Source of the DNA: Gammaproteobacteria bacterium
GTDB lineage: Bacteria > Pseudomonadota > Gammaproteobacteria > Pseudomonadales > Azotimanducaceae
NCBI GenBank assembly: GCA_028824555.1
Contig: JAPPDJ010000111.1
Span: forward strand, 1-38,649
Direction of reading: 5' to 3'
DNA length: 38,649 nt
Part shown: piece by piece, positions 24,878 to 32,891 of the stretch
Layout: the number at the start of each line of letters is the position of its first letter
Position numbering within the stretch: position 1 is the stretch's first letter
Translations under genes and position numbers: made by a program
Notes under the pieces: generated by a model
Told to the model about the DNA's origin: nothing
Database searches by the model: none
What the model saw: the letters and a program-made list of their open reading frames with translations, nothing else

Positions 24878-24912
24878 AGCGAACTGCCGACGCCCCCGGC
24901 AGGGCGCGCAAG
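24878..24912. repeat. Dispersed repeat, family 3, copy 5 (partial)
   Basis: GCGAACTGCCGACGCCCCCGGCAGGGCGCGC matches the right half of copies 1 and 2; the left arm is missing. Confidence 0.6.
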
Positions 24913-25072
24913 CTCCTAGCGCCACAAGAACTGTTGCCTTCGGACAACGCTTCTTGCCCCAGCCCAAGCCGACATATCACCCTGAAGTCCGACCGGCTCC
25001 CAGGTTGTAATTCCCGGCTGAGGACGGCAACGTGTCGCTCATCGCTATGGTTTGCAATGAAGGAGCCGGCCT

Positions 25073-25948
25073 ATGGCCGTGTACGACGCGTTGGGTGCGC
25101 TTCCCGGTGGAGAGCCAGGGCCCTGGGGAGAGCCCGTCACGATTCGCTACGACCAGCGCGATGTGCTGCTCTATGCCGTGGGGATTGGCACCCGGGACTT
25201 GCGGTTTGTCTATGAGCGGCATGCGGACTTTGCGGTGTTCCCCACTTTCCCGATCCGCTGGGGCGGGGCGGGGGCGCCCATCGATACGGCGCTCGTGCCG
25301 GGCTCGCCTGGGCCGCTCAACATCGATGCCGAGCGCTATCTGGAACTGGTGAAACCGCTGCCGCTGGCTGGGGAGGTGCAGGTTCGTTCGCGCGTCGTCG
25401 GCATCCATCCGCGTGGTCGGGGCAACGGTTTCGTCGAGTTCGAGAGCGAGGTGCTCGGCGAGGACGGCGAGGTGTGCGTGCGGATGGTGAACGGCTCGTT
25501 CCGGCGCGGCGTCGAGAAGCTTGGCGACATTGAGCCGTTCGAGGGTGTGGGGCAGACGTTTTCGCAGAAGATCCGAGTGCCGGAACGTGCGCCGGACGCC
25601 ACCGTCAGCGCCGTCGTGGCGGACAACCAGGCGCACATCTATCGCCTCTCCGGCGACTACAACCCACTGCACATCGATCCGGAAGCCGCCCGCTTCGGTG
25701 GCTTCGACGAGGTGATCCTGCATGGCCTGTGCACCTTCGGGCACAGCGCCCAGTTGCTGCTCCGTGAGCTTGCCGCTGGCGATCCGGCACGGTTTCGCCG
25801 CATCAAGGTGCGCTTCTCGGCGCCGGTGTTCCTAAGCGACACGCTCACGGTTCTGGCGTGGAACGACGGCGAGGGACGGGTGGTGTTCGAGGGCCGGGTG
25901 GACGATCGCGTCGTCGTCTCCAATGCGTACTTCGAGTACGCGGCCTGA
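25073..25948 (+). CDS. MaoC-like (double hot-dog) enoyl-CoA hydratase
   Basis: 291 residues, matching a duplicated hot-dog fold as in peroxisomal-type hydratase 2. The N-terminal half (YDQRDVLLYAVGIGTRDLRFVYE, FPTFPIRWGG) lacks the catalytic motif. The C-terminal half has it: YRLSGDYNPLHIDPEAARFGGFDEVILHGLCTFG, with the Asp/His hydratase pair. It hydrates trans-2-enoyl-CoA to (R)-3-hydroxyacyl-CoA in fatty-acyl or side-chain breakdown. AAGGAGCC precedes the ATG. The gene heads an operon: the GMC oxidoreductase begins 6 bp after its stop codon. Confidence 0.92.
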   Translation: MAVYDALGALPGGEPGPWGEPVTIRYDQRDVLLYAVGIGTRDLRFVYERHADFAVFPTFPIRWGGAGAPIDTALVPGSPGPLNIDAERYLELVKPLPLAGEVQVRSRVVGIHPRGRGNGFVEFESEVLGEDGEVCVRMVNGSFRRGVEKLGDIEPFEGVGQTFSQKIRVPERAPDATVSAVVADNQAHIYRLSGDYNPLHIDPEAARFGGFDEVILHGLCTFGHSAQLLLRELAAGDPARFRRIKVRFSAPVFLSDTLTVLAWNDGEGRVVFEGRVDDRVVVSNAYFEYAA

Positions 25949-25954
25949 CATACG

Positions 25955-27640
25955 TTGGCGGCCGACTCTTCCGAGCCCACCGGATCGCGTCCGATCGAGT
26001 GCGACTATGTGATCGTCGGCGCCGGCACCGCCGGCTGCGTGCTGGCGAACCGACTGTCGGCAGACCCCAACATCAACGTGCTGCTGATCGAGGCCGGTGG
26101 CCAAGACGACTATTTCTGGATCGACATTCCCGTGGGTTACCTCTACACCATCGGCAATCCCCGCACCGACTGGTGCTTCGAGACCACCCCACAGCCGGGC
26201 CTCGGCGGCCGCGCCATCGGCTACGCCCGCGGCAAGGTGCTCGGTGGCTGCTCGTCCATCAACGCCATGATCTACATGCGCGGACAGGCGAGCGACTACG
26301 ACCACTGGGCAGAGCTCGGCAACCGCGGTTGGGGCTGGGACGACGTGCTGCCCGTGTTCCGGCGCTCGGAGGACTACCAGCACGGCGCGGATGCCTACCA
26401 CGGCGCAGCGGAGGGCAGCTCGGAGTCGAAGGGCGGCAACGGCGGAGGCGAACTGCGGGTGGAGGAGCGGCGCGTCAACTGGCCGATCCTCGATGCCTGG
26501 CGAGACGCCGCCGAGCAGTGCGGCATTCCCAAGATCGCCGAGTTCAATCGCGGCGACAACTTCGGCACCGCATACTTCCAGATGAACCAGCGCAAGGGCG
26601 TGCGGGTGAGTGCCGCGAGTGCGTTCCTGCGCCCAGCCATGGCGCGACGCAACCTGTCGGTGATGACCGATGCGCTGGTGGAGTGGATCGACGTGGAGCG
26701 CTCGGGGTCGGGGTTGCGTGCCTCGGGCGCCGTGGTGCGAACCTCCTCCGGGCGGGTTTCCGTGCGGGCCCGACGCGAGACGATTCTGGCGGCTGGCGCC
26801 ATCGGTTCGCCGCACCTGTTGCAGCTCTCCGGCATCGGCCCCGCCGCACATCTGGTCGAGCAGGGCATAGACGTGCTGCACGACCTTCCGGGTGTCGGCA
26901 GCAACCTGCACGACCACCTGCAAATACGTTCCATCTACAAGGTGCAGGGCACCCGCACGTTGAACGGTCGCGCCCGCACGCTCTTCGGCAAGGCGCTGAT
27001 GGCGGCGGAATACGCCATGTTCCGCACCGGCCCCCTCACCATGCCGCCCTCGCAGCTTGGCGCCTTCGCCCGCAGCGACGCGGGCCGAGCGGCCGCCAAT
27101 CTCGAATGGCACGTGCAGCCGCTGTCGCTGGACCGCTTCGGCGAGCCACTGCACCGGTTTGACGCCGTCACGCCGTCGGTGTGCAACCTGCAACCCACCA
27201 GCCGAGGCACGGTGCGCCTGACCAGCGCCGATCCGGCGCGGTCCCCGGCCATCGACCCCAACTACCTTGCGACACCGGAGGATCGCGCGGTGGCGATTGC
27301 TGGCCTCCGCTTCACCCGCCGTATCATGGCCGCGCCGGCGCTGGCACGGTTCCGGCCCGAGGAATGGAAGCCCGGCGCGCATCTCGCGTCGGACGAGGAA
27401 CTTGAGCAGGCGGCCGGGGACCTCGGTGCCACCATCTTCCATCCGGTGGGCACCTGTCGCATGGGGCGCGATGCCGACGCGGTGGTGGACGACCGCCTGC
27501 GCGTCAATGGCGTGGCTGGTCTCCGGGTGATCGACGCCTCGGTGATGCCGCGCATCACATCCGGGAACACCAACGCTCCCACCGTGATGATCGCCGAGAA
27601 GGGCGCCGAGTTCATTCGTGCCGGACGGGCGGCCGCATGA
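25955..27640 (+). CDS. GMC family FAD-dependent oxidoreductase (choline/alcohol dehydrogenase type)
   Basis: 561 residues. The FAD Rossmann site DYVIVGAGTAGCVLANRLSAD is near residue 17, GMC signature 1 is GKVLGGCSSINAMIYMRG and signature 2 is GAIGSPHLLQLSGIGP. The C-terminal FHPVGTCRMG and SGNTNAPTVMIAEKGAEFI carry the active-site His and Asn. It oxidises a primary alcohol to an aldehyde, or further, with FAD. No signal peptide is seen. The start is uncertain: TTG 25955 fits the spacing to MaoC but has no clear ribosome site; translation may rely on coupling. Its last 4 bp overlap the MATE gene (ATGA). Confidence 0.93.
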   Translation: MAADSSEPTGSRPIECDYVIVGAGTAGCVLANRLSADPNINVLLIEAGGQDDYFWIDIPVGYLYTIGNPRTDWCFETTPQPGLGGRAIGYARGKVLGGCSSINAMIYMRGQASDYDHWAELGNRGWGWDDVLPVFRRSEDYQHGADAYHGAAEGSSESKGGNGGGELRVEERRVNWPILDAWRDAAEQCGIPKIAEFNRGDNFGTAYFQMNQRKGVRVSAASAFLRPAMARRNLSVMTDALVEWIDVERSGSGLRASGAVVRTSSGRVSVRARRETILAAGAIGSPHLLQLSGIGPAAHLVEQGIDVLHDLPGVGSNLHDHLQIRSIYKVQGTRTLNGRARTLFGKALMAAEYAMFRTGPLTMPPSQLGAFARSDAGRAAANLEWHVQPLSLDRFGEPLHRFDAVTPSVCNLQPTSRGTVRLTSADPARSPAIDPNYLATPEDRAVAIAGLRFTRRIMAAPALARFRPEEWKPGAHLASDEELEQAAGDLGATIFHPVGTCRMGRDADAVVDDRLRVNGVAGLRVIDASVMPRITSGNTNAPTVMIAEKGAEFIRAGRAAA

Positions 27641-29049
27641 CCGACATTCCGAGCGACAACCGCCAAGCGGCCGCAACCGAAGCGGACGCGCCACCCAAGC
27701 CCACCGGTGCCATGCGTGCCATGCGCGGCTTCACGGACGGTTCGGTCGGCCGCCACCTGCTTCGCCTCGGCTCGTACATGGCACTCGGCTCGGTGGCCAT
27801 GAACGCCTCGATGTTTGCCGAAGCCATCTATCTCGGCGTGCTGGGGACACAGGCCCTCGCCGCGATGGGCGTGGCCTTTCCGGTCACCATTACGCTCTTC
27901 GCCTTTGCCGGGGGCATCGGCACCGGCGCCTCCTCGGTCACGGCGCGGACGATGGGGGCGGGCGATCGAGAAGGCGCGGCGCGGCTCATCACCCACAGCC
28001 AGATCCTGGCGCTGGCGGTGGGCATCGTCCTGGGTGCGCTCGGCATTTGGCTGGCGCGAGACATCGTGACGTTGATCGGCGCCACCGGCGACCTGCGCGA
28101 ACTCACCGTGGACTATCTGACGGTGTATCTCTTGGGCTTTCCGGCCTTCATGCTGTCCATCGTCGGCTCCACCCTGCTGCGCGCCACCGGCAATGCCAAG
28201 AGCCCCGGCATCATCATGGCGGCGGGGTCGGTCTTGCAGATCTTGCTAGGGCCGCCGCTCATCTTCGGCTGGTTCGGCATTCCCGCGCTCGGGATTGCCG
28301 GCGCGGCCTGGGCCTATGTCATCTCGCGCACGCTGGGCATGGGGCTCTATGTCGTGCTGCTCGTGCGGGCGCGGATGCTGCGCTGGACGATGGAAGGGGC
28401 GTTCGATTCGTGGCGGCGCATCATGCACGTGGGCGGGCCGGCGGTGGCGAGCGGCCTCGTGATGCCAGCCGGAATGCTGGTCATCACGCGCATGTTGATC
28501 GGCCACGGCGAAGCGGTGGTGGCCGGCTATCAAGTGGCGTCGAGGGTGGAGACGCTGGCACACATGATCCTGTGGTCGGCATCGTCCTCGGTGGAGCCGT
28601 TCGTGGGGCAGAACTGGGGCGCCAAGCTCTACGACCGCGCCAAGGCGGCACTCTCCATGACCCACCGCTTCTCCATCGCCTGGGGCGTGGTGACCTTCAT
28701 CGTCATGGTGTCGGTGGGCAAGACCATCGTCGCCATGATCGACGACAACCCGATCGTGGTGGAGGTCTCGGTGGCGTTCTTCTACATCATCCCGCTGAGC
28801 ATCGGCTTCATGGGCATGACGCAGGTGGCAAGCTCGTGCTTCAACGCGCTTGGCAAGCCGACGCCCTCGCTCGTCATCTCCATCCTTCGGGCCCTCGTCA
28901 TCGGCGTTCCCCTGGCCGTCCTCGGCAACTACTGGTGGGGCTACGTCGGCATCTTCGTCGCCACGGCCATCACCAACGTCGTCGTCGGCATCCTCGCCTG
29001 GCGCTGGAACTGGAGCTACGTCAACCGCGCCAGCAGCGGCAATCCCTAA
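27637..29049 (+). CDS. MATE family efflux transporter
   Basis: 470 residues with about 12 hydrophobic segments arranged as two related halves. The first half begins GSVGRHLLRLGSYMALGSVAMNASMFAEAIYLGVLGTQALAAMGVAFPV, the second near residue 258 with WRRIMHVGGPAVASGLVMPAGMLVITRMLIGHGEAVVAGYQVASRVE. It would export cationic or hydrophobic compounds using an H+ or Na+ gradient. The 4-bp overlap with the GMC gene indicates co-translation, so it may export the GMC product or protect against its substrate. It ends 14 bp from the convergent HicB-like gene. Confidence 0.93.
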   Translation: MTDIPSDNRQAAATEADAPPKPTGAMRAMRGFTDGSVGRHLLRLGSYMALGSVAMNASMFAEAIYLGVLGTQALAAMGVAFPVTITLFAFAGGIGTGASSVTARTMGAGDREGAARLITHSQILALAVGIVLGALGIWLARDIVTLIGATGDLRELTVDYLTVYLLGFPAFMLSIVGSTLLRATGNAKSPGIIMAAGSVLQILLGPPLIFGWFGIPALGIAGAAWAYVISRTLGMGLYVVLLVRARMLRWTMEGAFDSWRRIMHVGGPAVASGLVMPAGMLVITRMLIGHGEAVVAGYQVASRVETLAHMILWSASSSVEPFVGQNWGAKLYDRAKAALSMTHRFSIAWGVVTFIVMVSVGKTIVAMIDDNPIVVEVSVAFFYIIPLSIGFMGMTQVASSCFNALGKPTPSLVISILRALVIGVPLAVLGNYWWGYVGIFVATAITNVVVGILAWRWNWSYVNRASSGNP

Positions 29050-29063
29050 TTGCACCCGATCCG

Positions 29064-29285
29064 TTAGGCAACCTCCCGCATGGGTCGGGTCAAGGGTTGC
29101 GGGAGGGTGCGCTTGGATTGTTCCAGCTCCACCAGCACTTCATCGACCACCGTGCAAAGCTCGCCATAGAGGTGCACCGGGTCGGAACCGTGGATGTCGG
29201 TGATGACGTCCGGGCATCGCCCCAAATAGACGCCGTCCCGATCGCTCCACTCGATCCACTTGTGGTAACGGTCACTCGGTCTCAT
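29064..29285 (-). CDS. HicB-like small protein
   Basis: 73 residues: KWIEWSDRDGVYLGRCPDVIT...HGSDPVHLYGELCTVVDEVLVELEQSKRTLPQPL. This is the partial RNase-H-like fold of HicB antitoxins (usual pattern: beta-strand with DxxYxGRCP, then an ELxxxVDExL helix). GGAGGT lies 7 nt upstream of the ATG. No HicA toxin frame is adjacent, and no DNA-binding ribbon-helix-helix tail is evident, so it is an orphan of uncertain role. It follows the amino-acid permease on the same strand with a 93-bp gap. Confidence 0.7.
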   Translation of the reverse strand: MRPSDRYHKWIEWSDRDGVYLGRCPDVITDIHGSDPVHLYGELCTVVDEVLVELEQSKRTLPQPLTRPMREVA

Positions 29286-29378
29286 TGGTCACCTCCCCGA
29301 TGGCGCGCCCAATCTGCCGCTCCTGATACGGCTTTGCGTCGTCGCCCGGGCTTCCGCCCACCGTGACTGCGCGCGGCG

Positions 29379-30731
29379 CTATTCCGTGTTCGTGACGCGT
29401 CGGAGCCGGAGCAGGAAGTACAGTGCGGCCACGCCGAGCAGCAGAACGCCGGCAATCGCCGGGGCGCGCCAGTCGCCCGCCCCGACGCGGGCCCCGAACA
29501 TCGCGACGCAAACGACGGCGCCGAGCGCGGGCACCGCGAGCGGCAGTTCGAAGCCGCCCGGAGGTTCGCCGGGGCGCATTTTCAGAACGACCAGTGCTCC
29601 GTTCACCGCCAGGAACACCAACAGCAGCAGTAGCACGGTCGCCGAGGCCAGTTCAGAGATGTCGCCCGACAGGACGAGCGCCACGACCAGCGCGAAGATC
29701 AGCCAGATCGCAACATGGGGGGTGCGGCGCACCGGATGGACTCTCGACAGCACCGGGGGCAGGTGTCCGTCGCGCGCCATGCCGTAGAGCAGGCGCGATG
29801 CGGTGATGTAGTTGATGAGCCCCGTGTTGGCGACCGCGAACACGGTGATCACGATGAACACCCACGCCGGGAACCACGGTGCCGCCCGCGCCACGACCTC
29901 GGCCAGCGGTGCCTTGGCTTCCGCCAGCTCCTGCCACGGCACCACCGAGACGGCGCTGATCGCCACACTCATGTAGATGACGACGGTCAGGACCAGCGCC
30001 ATCACGAGGCCGAGCGGCAGGTTGCGGCGCGGATTCTTCAACTCTTCGGCGACGTTGAGCGAGTCCTCGAAGCCGATGAAGGCGTAGAAGGTGAGCACGA
30101 TTCCCTGCGCCAGGAACACCAGCGGCAGCCCCGCTTCGGTCTCGGGCCCCACCGGAAACTCCAAGAGGTTCGCCGAGCCCCAGAAGCGGAGGCTAACGGC
30201 GATCACGAGCAGCAGCCCTCCCGCCTCCATGAGCGTGAGGGCGACGTTGGCCCACATCGACTCACGGATGCCGCGGTAGGCGATCCCGCCCACGACGGCG
30301 ACGTAGAGGAACGCCAGCATCCCGGTGGGCAGGCCCTCGAGGGGGGGCAGGGCCTGCAGGTTCTCCCCCACCACGCGGGCGCCGGCGGCGATCGAGGTCA
30401 GGCCCGAGCACGCCACGGTCAGGCCGACGATGTGGGTTAGGAGATCGCGGCCGTAGGCGCGCTGCGTGATGTAGGCCGCGCCGCCCGCACGCGGATAGCG
30501 GGAGCCGAGCGATGCGTATGACAGTCCTGTCAGTCCCGCCGCGACCAGCGACAGGGCGAAGGCCAGCCAGATCGCCGACCCCATCTCGCCGGCGACCTGG
30601 CCGATCAGTCCGTAGATGCCGGCGCCCAGCATGCCGCCGGCGCCGTAGAGCGTCATCTGCCACAGGCTGATGCTGCGCCGCAGGGTCGGCTCATCGCCGG
30701 ACGGATCGAGTGGTTCGCCTCCCTGCGCCAT
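29379..30731 (-). CDS. APC superfamily amino-acid permease
   Basis: 450 residues with about 12 transmembrane segments. LRRSISLWQMTLYGAGGMLGAGIYGLIGQVAGEMG is the diagnostic first helix with the GAGIY substrate loop. FYAFIGFEDSLNVAEELKNPRRNLPLGL is the conserved helix 6-7 block, and YITASRLLYGMARDGHLPPVLSRVHPVRRTPHVA the cytoplasmic loop. It imports an amino acid or amine by ion symport; specificity is unknown. It starts 25 bp after the acyl-CoA-dehydrogenase-like gene, consistent with one operon from 33983 leftwards. Confidence 0.93.
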   Translation of the reverse strand: MAQGGEPLDPSGDEPTLRRSISLWQMTLYGAGGMLGAGIYGLIGQVAGEMGSAIWLAFALSLVAAGLTGLSYASLGSRYPRAGGAAYITQRAYGRDLLTHIVGLTVACSGLTSIAAGARVVGENLQALPPLEGLPTGMLAFLYVAVVGGIAYRGIRESMWANVALTLMEAGGLLLVIAVSLRFWGSANLLEFPVGPETEAGLPLVFLAQGIVLTFYAFIGFEDSLNVAEELKNPRRNLPLGLVMALVLTVVIYMSVAISAVSVVPWQELAEAKAPLAEVVARAAPWFPAWVFIVITVFAVANTGLINYITASRLLYGMARDGHLPPVLSRVHPVRRTPHVAIWLIFALVVALVLSGDISELASATVLLLLLVFLAVNGALVVLKMRPGEPPGGFELPLAVPALGAVVCVAMFGARVGAGDWRAPAIAGVLLLGVAALYFLLRLRRVTNTE

Positions 30732-30756
30732 CGTTCCCTTCCCTTCCCTTCCGGGG

Positions 30757-31953
30757 CTACGGCCTTGGAGGAGTGCCCGGCCGTCGTGACCGGAGCATGA
30801 AGGTTTCGGGCTCTAGGTTCAGCAGGGCGCGGCCGGCGTCTTCGATTAGGTGGGGGGCTACGGTGGCGTGCTGGCGCACTACGCGCACGTCGCGGTTGAT
30901 GCGCTCCAAGGGGTGGCCCAGGCGGTTGGCGGTGGTGCCGGCGGCTTCCGTAACCGTCTCCACCACCTCCACGGCGGCGCGGGCGGCATCGGAGGCGATG
31001 ATATGGAAGAGGGCTTGGTCTCTCGGTTGCACCGTGTCGCCGCGGACTACCGTGTCCCAGGTGCGTTCGGTGAGTTCCAGGAGAGCGGCGCGGGCGCCGA
31101 TCAAGCGCGCCTCCGCGTGCGCCACGGCGCGCTGCGCGAAGGGGCGGTCGCGCAGTGTCCTCGTGGTAAAGCGCGGCTTCTTCTCGGTTGCCAGTTCAAC
31201 AAAGGCGTCGATGCCGGCGCGGGCGATGCCGAGTGCCACAGCGGCCTTGTTGTACGCGAGCCGGTTGCCGATGGGCAGGCGCAGTTGCGGCGAGCCGACG
31301 TTGCCGCCGATGGGGTTGACGAAGAGACGATCCGGCACGAACACGTCGTCGAGGCGCACATCGTGGGAGCCGGAGCCGCGCATCCCGGCAACGTGCCAGG
31401 TGTCGACGATCTCGTAGCCGCCTTTCGGCACCACGGCATAGAGGTTGCCGTCCTCGACCGGTTCGTCGTTGGCGTAGCGCCGCACGGTTGCGCCGAAGAG
31501 TTCCGCGTTGTGGATGCCGCTCACGAACTGCCACTGGCCGGAGACGCGCCAGCCGCCGTCCTCCTTGTCGGCGCGGCCCACGGCGGCGGTGGAACTCGCC
31601 ATGATGGTCATGGGATCTTCGATGAGTTCCGGGCAGTGGGCGAAGCCGGGCGCGATGAGGCCGAAGGTTTCGATGCCGATCATCAGGTTCCAGCCGGCAC
31701 TGCCGTCGGCTCGGGAGACCGCTTCGATGACGCCGATCTGGGTCATGGGGTCTGCGTCGGCGCCGTGGAACTCCGCTGGCGCCGCCACCCGGTAGAGCCC
31801 CTCGCGGGCGAACGCTTCCGCCACCGGTCGCGGCAGGTGGCGTTTGCGTTCCGCCTCGTCGGCGTGTTCGCGCACGAGCGCCGCGAGGCCGATGGCTGCT
31901 TCGATGTGGGGGTTGGCGTCGATGTCAGCCGGTCTCTTGCCGGATCGCCTCAA
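30757..31953 (-). CDS. Acyl-CoA dehydrogenase-fold flavoenzyme (HsaA/flavin monooxygenase-like)
   Basis: About 398 residues. The N-terminal helices (IGLAALVREHADEAERKRHLPRPVAEAFAREGLYRVAAPAEFHG), SRADGSAGWNLMIG, SGQWQFVSGIHNAELFG, WHVAGMRGSGSHDVRLDDVFVP and a C-terminal helical bundle fit the subgroup of the acyl-CoA dehydrogenase fold that includes two-component flavin monooxygenases such as HsaA. No catalytic Glu of true dehydrogenases is obvious to me. It may be an FMNH2-dependent hydroxylase or a dehydrogenase. The start is uncertain: TTG 31953 overlaps the previous gene by 29 bp; GTG 31998 would overlap by 74 bp. Neither has a strong ribosome site, suggesting translational coupling. Confidence 0.83.
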   Translation of the reverse strand: MRRSGKRPADIDANPHIEAAIGLAALVREHADEAERKRHLPRPVAEAFAREGLYRVAAPAEFHGADADPMTQIGVIEAVSRADGSAGWNLMIGIETFGLIAPGFAHCPELIEDPMTIMASSTAAVGRADKEDGGWRVSGQWQFVSGIHNAELFGATVRRYANDEPVEDGNLYAVVPKGGYEIVDTWHVAGMRGSGSHDVRLDDVFVPDRLFVNPIGGNVGSPQLRLPIGNRLAYNKAAVALGIARAGIDAFVELATEKKPRFTTRTLRDRPFAQRAVAHAEARLIGARAALLELTERTWDTVVRGDTVQPRDQALFHIIASDAARAAVEVVETVTEAAGTTANRLGHPLERINRDVRVVRQHATVAPHLIEDAGRALLNLEPETFMLRSRRPGTPPRP

Positions 31954-32839
31954 AGGCGCGACCGAGTACGTCGATGATCGCGTCCACGCTGCGGGCACCG
32001 GACTGGAAGATGGCGGTGGCGTTCAGCGCGCCCCAGTCGAAGCCCATCGCCTGCACCTCTGCAGCACGCCGCGCGACGTTGCCGACGTCGGCATAGAACG
32101 CCTTGCCGGCGTCGTCTCTGGGCGGCACGTCCAGCATCATCTGGTAGCCGATGCTGGCGGGGTCGCGGCCGGCGGCTTCGGCATAGGCGGAGATCTTGTC
32201 GCGGCTTTGGCTTGCCACCGCCGGATCGGTGATGGCCGTGGCGAGCCAGCCATCGCCCCGCTCGGCCACGCGCTTGAGCGCTGCCTCCACGTTGCCGCCG
32301 ATCCAGATCGGCAAGTCGCTTCCCTGCGGCGGCTTCGGCTCCATCGCCATGGCCACCGACGAGTAGTGGTCGCCGTCGAAGGAGATGTTGTCGTCGCGCC
32401 AGTAGCTGCGGAGGATGTCGATGGCCTCGTCCATGCGCCGGCCGCGATTGCTGAAACGCTCTTCGAGAGCGTCGTATTCGGATTCCTGCCAGCCGACGCC
32501 GACGCCGAGCCGCACGCGGCCACCCGAGAGGGTGTCAAGAGTGCTGATCTGCTTCGCCACCAGCACCGGCTGCCGCTGCGGCAGCACCAGCACTTCGGTG
32601 CCAAGGCCGATGGTCTTGGTGGCGGCTGCGACGTAGGACAGCGTCATCAGCGCTTCCAGGATCGGCATCTTCGGCGGATACATGGGCGCTTCGCGGCTCG
32701 CGGTGGGGAAGCCCATGACCACGTGATCGAACATGTCGAGCTGATCGAAGCCGATTTCCTCGATGGCCCGGGCGAGCCGCAGCACCGCCTCGCCGCCCTC
32801 GCGATAGGACACGCTCGGGAACTCCACCGCCAGTTTCAT
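31925..32839 (-). CDS. Luciferase-like (LLM class) oxidoreductase
   Basis: 304 residues. MKLAVEFPSVSYREGGEAVLRLARAIEEIGFDQLDMFDHVV, IGLGTEVLVLPQRQPVLVAKQISTLDTLSGGRVRLGVGVGWQESEY and LPIWIGGNVEAALKRVAERGDGW are standard luciferase-like TIM-barrel blocks, with the pattern of TIGR03619-type F420-dependent enzymes. It probably oxidises or reduces a small organic substrate with F420 or FMN. GGAGGCGGC precedes the ATG at 32839. It overlaps the acyl-CoA-dehydrogenase-fold gene downstream, and a flavin-reductase role for that partner is possible but unproven. Confidence 0.87.
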   Translation of the reverse strand: MKLAVEFPSVSYREGGEAVLRLARAIEEIGFDQLDMFDHVVMGFPTASREAPMYPPKMPILEALMTLSYVAAATKTIGLGTEVLVLPQRQPVLVAKQISTLDTLSGGRVRLGVGVGWQESEYDALEERFSNRGRRMDEAIDILRSYWRDDNISFDGDHYSSVAMAMEPKPPQGSDLPIWIGGNVEAALKRVAERGDGWLATAITDPAVASQSRDKISAYAEAAGRDPASIGYQMMLDVPPRDDAGKAFYADVGNVARRAAEVQAMGFDWGALNATAIFQSGARSVDAIIDVLGRAFEAIRQETG

Positions 32840-32891
32840 GCCGCCTCCGGGTCGGTATCTTGCGAGGCGGGTTCCCGCAAATGGTTGTGCG

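Larger units (their letters stand above)
24445..25072. other. 628-bp gene-free region filled with repeats
   Basis: No gene is supported. It holds two family 3 repeats (24518-24569 and 24878-24912) on either side of a long inverted pair of family 1 (24634-24792). The segment 24793-24877 is unexplained and contains TCGCTACGCTCGGGGTCTGG, a motif that looks like common intergenic repeat DNA. No convincing promoter was found for the MaoC gene that follows. Confidence 0.65.

Noticed and set aside
24445-25072. A replication origin or attachment site in the repeat-rich gap
   Set aside because: No DnaA-box cluster, AT-rich unwinding region, integrase or tRNA; the structure is explained by dispersed repeats.
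25832-27694. A 620-codon open frame antisense to the GMC oxidoreductase
   Set aside because: No recognisable motif; the plus strand carries both GMC signatures.
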